DNA of 64,000 nucleotides from Drosophila miranda (taxonomy: Eukaryota; Arthropoda; Insecta; Diptera; Drosophilidae). Under the pieces are notes generated by a model. It was not told the DNA's origin, made no database searches, and saw only the letters and a program-made list of their open reading frames with translations. Shown in pieces: positions 56,077 through 64,000 of the stretch. Position 1 is the first letter of the stretch; each line of letters opens with the position of its first letter. The translations under genes were made by a program, and so were the position numbers. The stretch is taken from NCBI RefSeq assembly GCF_003369915.1, contig NW_022881603.1, positions 32,237,522-32,301,521 of the forward strand. The letters are read 5' to 3'.

Positions 56077-56717
56077 TATACCCGATACTCAAAATGAGTA
56101 TTGAGGTATATTAGATTTGTGGGTAAAAGTGGATGTGTGTAACGTCCAGAAGGAATCGTTTCCGACCCCATAAAGTATATACATATATTCTTGATCAGCA
56201 ATCAATAGCCGAGTCGATTGAGCCATGTCTGTCTGTCCGTCTGCCGTCGTCGTCTGTCCGTCTGTCCGTCCCCTTCAGCGCCTAGTGCTCAAAGACTATA
56301 AGAGGTAGAGCAACGATGTTTTGGATCCAGACTTCTGTGATATGTCACTGCTACAAGAATATTTCAAACTTTGCCCGCCCACTTCCGCCCCCACAAAGAG
56401 CGAAAATCTGTGGCATCCACAATATTGAAGATACGAAAAAACTAAAAACGCAGAATCATAGATAAGGACCATATCTATCAGATTCCTGAATCTGGATCAG
56501 ATCGGATCATTTTTATAGCCAATAGGAACAAATCAATTTGCAGTGGCTACGCAGCGCCCGACGTCACGCTCTGACTGATTTTCTGTCTCTCTCGCACGCA
56601 CTCTTTGTCGTGTCGTTTAATATTAGCGGCGTCTGCCGGAGGAGAGCCATACTGACTTAGTATCGGGTATAACTGTAGAGTTGCGGTGTTCGCAGCAACT
56701 CACAACGTTCCCCCTCG
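56077..56717 (+). mobile_element. Helentron/DINE-1-type element, internally deleted
   Basis: Plus-strand copy in the intron upstream of the first visible Cdk4 exon. It goes from the 5' hairpin and (GTCY)n straight to the 3' third after the CACAATATTGAAGATACG region, lacking about 500 bases of the middle. Confidence 0.88.
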
Positions 56718-57134
56718 TTCGTTATATAAATCATTGAATTAGCTGCCTCAATTGCATCTTCAATTAATATCGATTTATCTGATCACATAAATTACCCCGA
56801 AAAATGAAAAAAAAAGAACAGAAGATTGTCAGGCTTGCAACATTGTTGGGAACTGCTTAGCACGACTTAATTTCTTCCTCTTTTCTTAAATTGTTCCAGA
56901 AAATAAATTAAAAATGCCAGTAGGTCTCACACCCTCTCTTAAACTTTCTATGGATCATTAAGAGACAAAAATAAGACTCTTCTGTGGCTCAAGGCTGAGC
57001 TCTGGCAACATGTAGCTGGCGCATGTTGATAAACTGCTTGATTGAGCGGGACCTGAACCGTGGGTGTTTCTCCTCTCTTTCTATGTAACTCTATTTGGCT
57101 TCTATTTCGCTGTCCATATGGCAGCATCGTTTTT
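56718..57134 (+). repeat. Host segment T, copy 1
   Basis: About 417 bases of non-coding DNA between two Helentrons, repeated at 58231-58633. Presumably part of the Cdk4 locus. No gene seen. Confidence 0.85.
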
Positions 57135-58230
57135 TATACCCGATACTCAAAATGAGTATTGGGGAATATTAGATTTGTGGTAAAAGTGGATGTGTGTAAC
57201 GTCCAGAAGGAATCGTTTCCGACCCCATAAAGTTATATATATTCTTGATCAGCATCAATAGCCGAGTCGATTGAGCCCTGTTTGTCTTTCCGTCTGTCCG
57301 TTCCGTCCGTCTGTCCGTCCCCTTCGCGCCTAGTGCTCAAGACTATAAGAGCTAAAGCAACGATGTTTTGGATCCAGACTTCTGTGATATGTCACTGCTA
57401 CAAAAATATTTCAAAACTTCGCCCCGCCCACTTCCGCCCCCACAAAGGACGAAAATCTGTGGCATCCACATTTTTAAAGATACGATAAAACCAAAAACGC
57501 AGAATCGTAGAGGATGACTATATGTTTTAGAATGTAAGATCTCAACCAGATCGTATAATTATTATAGCCAGAATCAAGAAAACAATTTCATTCTTTCTCG
57601 CTCTGTCTCTCTCTAACACACAGGTTTCATGGTCGGTTTTCCCAATTGCAAAATATGAGTTCAAGGATCTCAGAACCTATAAGAGCCAGAGCAACCAAAT
57701 TTGGTATCCACACTCCTGTGATATCGGACCTTGACCGTTTCGTGTCCAAATTTCGCCACACCCCCTTCCGCCCCGCAAAGGACGAAAACTGGGGCATCCA
57801 CAAATCTCAGAGACTATTAAGGCTAGAGTAACCAAATTTGGTATCCGCACTTCTGTTATATCTCACTATAAAACGTATATCTCAGAATTTCGCCCCACCC
57901 CCTTCCGCCCCCACAAAGGACGAAAATCTGTTGCATCCACAATATTGCACATTCGAGAAAACTAAAAACGCAGAATCATAGATAATGACCATATCTATCA
58001 GATTGCTGAATCTGGATCAGTCAGATAATTTTTATAGCCAAAAGGAACAAATCAATTTGCACTGGCTTCGCAGCGCCCGACGTCCACCTCTGACTGATTT
58101 CTGTCTCTCTCGAACGCACTCTTTGTCGTGTCGTTAATAATTAGCGGCGTCTGCGGAGGAGAGCCATACTGACTTAGTTATCGGGTATAACTGTAGAGTT
58201 GCGGGTCCAGCAACTCACAACGTTCCCCTG
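57135..58230 (+). mobile_element. Helentron/DINE-1-type element, complete
   Basis: Plus-strand copy from the TATACCCGATACTC hairpin to the 3' hairpin near 58195-58230. It has numerous one-base losses relative to other copies, including in both hairpins (GCGGGTCCAGCAACTC). Confidence 0.88.
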
Positions 58231-58633
58231 CGTTATATAAATCATTGAATTAGCTGCCTCAATTGCATCTTCAATTAATATCGATTTATCTGATCACATA
58301 AATTACCCGAAAAATGAAAAAAAGAACAGAAGATTGTCAGGCTTGCAACATTGTTGGGAACTGCTTAGCACGACTTAATTTCCTCTTTTCTTAAATTGTT
58401 CCAGAAAAATAAATTAAAAATGCAGTAGTCTCACACCCTCTCTTAAACTTCTATGGATCATTAAGAGACAAAAATAAGACTCTTCGTGGTCAAGGCTGAG
58501 CTTGGCAACATGTAGCTGGCGCATGTTGATAAACTGCTGATTTAAGCGGGACCTGAACCGTGGTGTTCTCCTCTCTTTCTATGTAACTCTATTTGCCTTC
58601 TATTTCGCTGTCCATGTGGCAGCATCGTTTTTT
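58231..58633 (+). repeat. Host segment T, copy 2
   Basis: Second copy of 56718-57134. Nearly all differences are single missing bases in short runs (for example CTTCTGTGGCTCAAGG becomes CTTCGTGGTCAAGG). Confidence 0.85.
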
Positions 58634-59366
58634 TATACCGATACTCAAAATGAGTATTGGGGAATATTAGATTTGTGGTAAAAGTGGATGTGTGTAACGT
58701 CCAGAAGGAATCGTTTCCGACCCCATAAAGTATATATATTCTTGATCAGCATCAATAGCCGAGCCGAGCCAGCATCAAGGTCCGATATCACAGGAGTGTG
58801 GATACCAAATTTGGTTGCTCTGGCTCTTATAGGTTCTGAGATCCTTGAACTCATATTTTGCAATTGGCAAAACCGACCATGAAACCTGTGTGTTAGAGAG
58901 AGACAGAGCGAGAAAGAATGAAATTGTTTTCTTGATTCTGGCTATAATAATTATACGATCTGGTTCAGATTTTGCACACTAGAAGATATAGTCATCTTCT
59001 ACGATTCTGCGTTTTTAGTTTTCTCGTATCGTCGAAATTGTGGATGCCACAGATTTTCGCCCTTTGTGGGGGCGGAAGTGGGCGGGGCAAAGTTTTGAAA
59101 TATTCTTGTAGCAGTGACATATCACAGAAGTCTGGATCCAAAACATCGTTGCTCTCGCTCTTATAGTCTTTGAGCACTAGGCGCTGAAGGGTACGGACAG
59201 ACGGACGGACGGACAGACAGACAGGGCTCAATCGACTCGGCTATTGATGCTGATCAAGAATATATATACTTTATGGGGTCGGAAACGATTCCTTCTGGAC
59301 GTTACACACATCCACTTTTACCACAAATCTAATATACCCCCATACTCATTTTGAGTATCGGGTATA
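58634..59366. mobile_element. Inverted chimera of two Helentrons (both ends 5')
   Basis: Starts as a plus-strand Helentron (58634 to about 58776), then after GAGCCGAGCCAGCATCAAGG switches to minus orientation and runs to a second 5' hairpin end at 59366. Both 3' ends are missing, the mirror image of the chimera at 24151-25627. Confidence 0.85.
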
Positions 59367-60082
59367 AAAAGTAGGGGGAGAGGCGAGCAACAAAAGCAGA
59401 CATGAATTTATATCCTCCTTCCCATTTAAATGCACTGCATGAAATCTTTTAGTAATTGGCTTTCTGATTTTGGTAAATTTGTAATTTTCGAACAGAAAAC
59501 ACTTTTGGCATAACAATTAAGAGCGGATGTTCGGGGGTTTGAGAGGGAAAACAGGCTAGAGTTAGGAATCGAGTGATTCGCTTTCAGGCGAATACTTAGA
59601 AAGAGACGAACTCGGGCTGGGTTGAGGACAGAGTTTCGCTTTTCAATAATTCCAGAAAACTTATTGGATGGAAAATATATATGTACATATGTACACATGT
59701 ATTTATGCTGTTTGTTGTTTACTCTAAAGTCGTCATCATCATCACTATTAGCATCATGGTGGCTGTCGTCGTCGTCATCTTGCCAACAGTGCACAGCGGC
59801 AACTTTCAAGTCTTATAACACAAATTTGTATGATATATGTATGTGGCGTGAAGGAACCCCATTTTAGGACAGAATGTAAGATATACATTTTCAAGAACCG
59901 AGTGAACGTGCAGACCAAAGGAATAAGTTGGGTTAACCTAGACATGAGTAGATCCGATCAGAGCTTCGTTTTCGCTCGCACTTAGAATGAAGTTTTCATT
60001 GATCGGACTGGGAATCCGTTGAATTCCAGGGCGTTAATTTTATGTTTATGAGTAACGAAGGAAATATATAGTTAATACTTAC
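59367..60082. other. Spacer between Helentron and zipper exon 2
   Basis: No gene seen. Contains an ATATATGTACATATGTACAC run near 59678 and a CATCATCATCAC / GTCGTCGTC microsatellite at 59735-59775. On the minus strand it would be zipper intron 2. Confidence 0.45.
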
Positions 60083-60291
60083 ATAGATCAAGCCAGAGTA
60101 GTATCTGTCTTTAATGTTGTGCAGCACGAAGCCTCGTTGAGGCACGTCAGATCGGCATATCTCGACTTTGTCGAATTTTGGCGGATTCATCTTTTGTATA
60201 TCGTCGCGCAGAATCATGACCTCTTGCCGGTCTCGGCCAGTTCAACCTCAAACTCGTCGCCATGTTCCGCTTAATACTAGCGGCCACGAGC
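60083..60291 (-). pseudogene. zip: zipper second coding exon, with several one-base deletions
   Basis: Continues the myosin head: [39 protein letters not shown]-like text and [15 protein letters not shown], ending at a GTAAGT donor (60077-60082); the acceptor TTTTTGCAG is at 60292-60300. Against the very conserved protein at least five single or double bases are missing (first codon, the KREHGDE region, after TGKR, after KVE, and in NEAS), always in short runs. Either a decayed gene or a poorly polished sequence. The intron to exon 1 is about 2 kb and contains the repeated segment. Confidence 0.92.
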
Positions 60292-61619
60292 CTGCAAAAA
60301 GGAGACAAGAAAAATGTCCATTCAATAGTCACACTTGAACTTTAACCATTCTGCTTCCAGAAAGAAAAGTATGAGAATCAAAATGTTATTTGTGTATGAG
60401 TGAATGAGTATGTATGTATGAGATGTATCCACATCACGCATCATGTCTTTCCATTTTGATCAAGTTTTATATTCATATAAAGCAATGCAAAATCAGCAAT
60501 ATGATAATAAAGATATAAAAGGGTCATTCGTTATATAGAGCGCTATACACGATGCATAGTTTTGGCAATTGCGGTCAGCGTACTTTTGGGCGCACAGATT
60601 AGAAAGAAGAAGGATAGATTCAAATCTGGCGGCTAGGCCGATAGATCGACCATGGTTGCAAGTGTGTAACACAATTTTGTACAACACATTATATAGATAA
60701 TCTCTTACGTTTTATTTGTTTGACCTTTGGCAAAATCAAATAAAAGCAAGTATTTAAAATAAACCAGTCGAGTAGAAAATTGATTCATTAGTCGGATAAA
60801 ATTATGTGGGCAGGCTGAGGGTTCTATTTAGCTAGTAATATTGCCAAGAATATCAAAAATACGTCGGTATATATTGAAAATAATACGTATATTTCAGTAT
60901 TTATTTGAATCGGTAATAACGGTTGACAACAATGAGTCCATTCCATACTTTTAAATTATGTTCTTAAATTTACTATATTTGGACATCGACTTAGGGTGAA
61001 TATTACAATTATTGGGGAAATATTAACACGACGCATCCTGACATTCTGTCGCAGCCGTTTCCTGCCATAATTTTCATTGGCGGAAAGCAATAATCGCGTT
61101 CCATGTTGCGGAAAAATGCAAGCAACAATGCATACCCTAGGAAAGGATATTATAGAATTGAGAAAAATGTTTGTCATCCCAGGCAAAAATTTAGTCTCTG
61201 CTGCAAAAGCAAGTATTTAGAGTAAGCCAGTTAGTAAAAAATTGATTCATAAATCGTATAAAATTATGTGGGTAGGCTGAGAGATATAGATAGCTATTAA
61301 TATTCCACGGAATATCAAAAACGAGGAATATGGATTATAGAGTTGAGTTCGTCAGTATATTTACGGTATATTTTGAAAATGCGGTATATTTTGGTATATT
61401 TCTGAGGGTAAAAAAATTATAAAATAATAAAAAATTATTTCAGCGGCGGTGAAGATGAAAATACCCGACGAGCCAGCAGAAAAAAGTGATTCGGAAGGCT
61501 ATTCACACATTAAGAATAGTCATTTTCAGAAGACCTCAAGAGAAAAAAAAATACAAAGCAGACAATAATGAATAATAATAAATAAAAATAATTGGAAAAA
61601 TAAACAATTACAATGTATT

Positions 61620-61840
61620 ACTTTTTATATTAAATGCATGATTTTACGTGACAATCATCACTTATTAAGTGCATGATATTTAGGTAAAAAATCATCACCT
61701 ATAAAATTCATGATTTTAGGTAAAATCATCGCTTATTATGTGCATGATCTTTAGGCAAAAATCATGCATTTAATAAGCGATGATTTAAGCCAAAAAATCG
61801 TGAAAAATCATCGCTTATTAAGTCATGATTTTTCGGCAAT
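61620..61840. repeat. Palindromic short-repeat array in the zipper intron, copy III
   Basis: Same array as 48050-48270 with minor length changes. Units alternate AATCATCGCTTATTAAGTG and its reverse complement. Confidence 0.8.
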
Positions 61841-62339
61841 GCTCGATGACAATGTCATCGATTATGCCCTAGGACATCTCCATGTTAATGTCATCAGCTC
61901 AGCGTATGGCCGGTCATCGACTATGTCATCGGGGTAGTGACGCGGTCATCGACGTGTCAGCAGCTGAGTCATTAATGACCGTACTGCAGGTAGCTAGAGG
62001 CAGTACTCACACACACACACAAACACACACATGCAGAACATATTCAACACTAATACAGGGACAGAGATTACAAACTTGTTTTTGCCTCGCTCTCGCTGGA
62101 TCCCTGACCTGCTCTCCGCTCTTTCGTTCTCTTTTGTTTGGTGTGAGTGAGAGTCAGAGTGTGGCTGCGATATGCAAATTGGAAAATGTTGTGCAAAACC
62201 CTTTTAGCGGCAAATTGATTTGGTTTTTGACCAACTTGAAGAACTGTGGCATCTTTTAACGCTGATGATTTCAGCAGAGAAATGAATGTGCGAATATGCA
62301 GGAGGAATATGTGGGCAAGGGTTCTTCAGTAGAACTCAC

Positions 62340-62470
62340 TTGATTCTCGTGGGGCACCCAGACCAGGCGCTTCTGTGTCCATTCCGCCTGTGTGGCCGAT
62401 CATTGTATTGGTTCCGTTCCACCGAAAGGTATTTCAGCTCGGGATCGTTGCGATCTACTTCTTCCGACAT
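62340..62470 (-). pseudogene. zip: zipper first coding exon, copy with one-base deletion
   Basis: Same exon as 48774-48905, start codon at 62468-62470, but one G of the GGATCAT run near 62397 is missing, which shifts the frame at NDPATQ. Ends at a GTGAGT donor. It is followed on the minus strand by intron 1 and exon 2. Upstream is a shorter (CT)n(TA)n microsatellite than in copy I. Confidence 0.92.
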
Positions 62471-62486
62471 TGTAGCGGTGTATTTA

Positions 62487-62519
<33 letters not shown>

Positions 62520-64000
62520 ATATTATTCTCACTCAATTCAACTATGGTTTTGTCGTTTGAGTTTTCTCGTCGTAATGTGGGTGCTATTGAGGTTTTTTTA
62601 ATACACACTTTTCTGTTGAGCAGAACAAACACAAAATAATGAATACGGTTTCGTTTAATTTTCACATCGGAAACACCGCGGCCATTGAGATACAATATTT
62701 TTTCGCATTTATCTCGAGACGCGCGCTCTTTATCTTAGAAGAGCGGCACAAAACGGAGGCGGCGAGAACAGTTTCAAAAGGAAGAGCGCAAAAGAAGAAA
62801 AAATATGGCCACAGTTGCTCAAGCCGGCTGTGTCTAGAAATGAACCATTAACCAGTTTGCATTCCGAAGAGTGCAGCAGGAGCAGCGGCAGAGCCGGCAG
62901 CAAACATTTTTGGTGGCTGGTTTCGGTTTCTTTTTCGAAGCAGAGCAGGTATAAGCGGCCATCATTCCATTCCTTTTTTCCCTTCTCTCTTTCCTTCTTT
63001 TGTGTACCGCTGTTCTGCGCTCTCCACATTTCAAAGCAGTTTTCCGCATATTTTGCACATTAATATTGTTTTTTATTCTCTCGTTTCACTTTGTCAGCAC
63101 TGCATTTGTGCAAATTCAACTCAATTTTCACCGAAATGCACGTATTTCGATGCATTTGTTTCAACAAGCGGCGTCGGCGTTGGCATCGACATCAGCGTCG
63201 CCGACAGACCGGAGACTTTTGGGCGTTAAAATTATTCTACATGCATTTTATTTTTTCTTGTCGCGCTTGCTCCTCGCCTTCGGTTTTCGCTGTTTTCTCG
63301 CACTACCGATTTATTGATATATTGCTGGCAAGCTGCGTCTTGCAATGTCTTTTTATATGGAAATTGTGCGGTTTTATTTGTTTCAAGCGACAGCTGCACT
63401 TTCAGCGCACCAACACACACATGCACACACACACACACAAACACGCAGGAACTCACATTTCGACGCGTCGCACGTCGTTTCAGCGGTTGCTTTACTCACT
63501 GTTTATTGCCTTGTTGCGTTACGTTTCGCGTTCTCTCTATTTTCTCTTTCACTTTTTCCTACTCCACTATCCACTTGCTTCGTGGTCTTCGCGTTGTCTG
63601 TGTGTTTGGGTTTGACTTTTAACGATTTTAACGGTAGCACCTCTATAGTTTTCGATTTATTGTCAACGCGTACTCGCATTCAGTATATTTTCAGTATATA
63701 TTCAGTATATATATACACATAATGGAAGAAAAAAAAGGGTATGAACAGCAGGCAAAACGGCCCTGAAAATGCAACCGCATGCAAGCTGAAATCCACTTTT
63801 GCTTAATATTTTCATCACACGCGAACCTCGACATTTGTCTTGGCTGTTTTTTGCCCCTTGTCCTTACCCTTTTTTATAGCCCATTTTAAATTACGACTCA
63901 ATTTTTCGTCGCAAGAAAGAGTGAACGATTTATCAATATGACACATTAAAATTATTAGACGAATAATTCATCAACCCCTTTTGTTACCTACATGGAATTT
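62471..64000 (-). other. zipper 5' flank / 5' untranslated region, copy III
   Basis: Copy of 48906-50460 with the same (CA)n, CAGTATATT and short chance open frames. It continues beyond the window, so its far end and any first non-coding exon are not seen. Confidence 0.6.

Larger units (their letters stand above)
60428..64000 (-). repeat. zipper-bearing segment, copy III, runs off the window
   Basis: Matches copy I from about 46855 to 50460. Here it is contiguous with zipper exon 2, so this is the native arrangement: intron 1, exon 1 and upstream region. It lacks the left 400 bases that copies I and II share. Confidence 0.9.

Overview
This is eukaryotic DNA, almost certainly from a Drosophila, and the gene and repeat content fits the obscura group (pseudoobscura / persimilis / miranda type). 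I recognise broken or partial copies of painless (TRPA channel), zipper (non-muscle myosin II heavy chain), Cdk4, a dolichol kinase and a CD36-family receptor. They have short 60-65 bp introns with GT-AG ends. From memory the D. melanogaster orthologues of painless, zipper and Cdk4 lie on 2R (Muller element C). Every recognisable multi-exon gene carries at least one frameshift, internal deletion or missing end, and about two thirds of the window is repeats. A degenerating, repeat-rich region such as a neo-Y (Muller C is the neo-sex chromosome of D. miranda) would fit, but that is inference. Many differences between near-identical copies are single-base losses in short homopolymers, so part of the decay, especially after about 42 kb, may be long-read consensus error.

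Layout. 1-6260: an array of Helentron/DINE-1-type elements (5' end with a TATACCCGATACTC hairpin, (GTCY)n microsatellite, 3' GAGTTGC/GCAACTC hairpin), including a 1.5-kb tandem duplication. 7176-8577: CD36-family pseudogene. 8962-21563: a Helentron split by an 11.5-kb gypsy-superfamily LTR retrotransposon on the minus strand (LTRs 9472-10428 and 19990-20938, tRNA-Lys primer site, gag-pro-RT-RNaseH-IN and an extra 3' ORF), itself hit by another Helentron at 11033-12167. 21564-25627: more Helentrons, one a head-to-head inverted chimera. 25628-30300: a block with two divergent, spliced, unrecognised genes; its first 2.7 kb recurs at 42690-45512 and a fragment at 22745-23024. 30303-31389: an unrecognised two-exon gene. 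32612-34808: painless with an internal deletion. 37065-42664: a Helentron split by a 4.5-kb LINE. 45513-46437: LTR and leader of a second gypsy-like element. 46438-52752 and 60428-64000: three copies of a segment that carries, in two of them, the first coding exon of zipper. 52852-54609: dolichol kinase. 55168-56042: 3' half of Cdk4. 56077-59366: Helentrons and a second tandem duplication of host DNA between Helentrons. 60083-62470: zipper exons 2 and 1.

The main biological reading is structural. Helentron copies flank most duplicated host segments (three separate blocks), which suggests unequal recombination between Helentrons as the engine of local duplication. The best candidates for something undescribed are the divergent gene pair with an 18-residue acidic repeat (25.6-30.2 kb, repeated at 42.7-45.5 kb), the extra basic/Gln-rich ORF downstream of integrase in the retrotransposon, and the palindromic repeat array inside the zipper intron.
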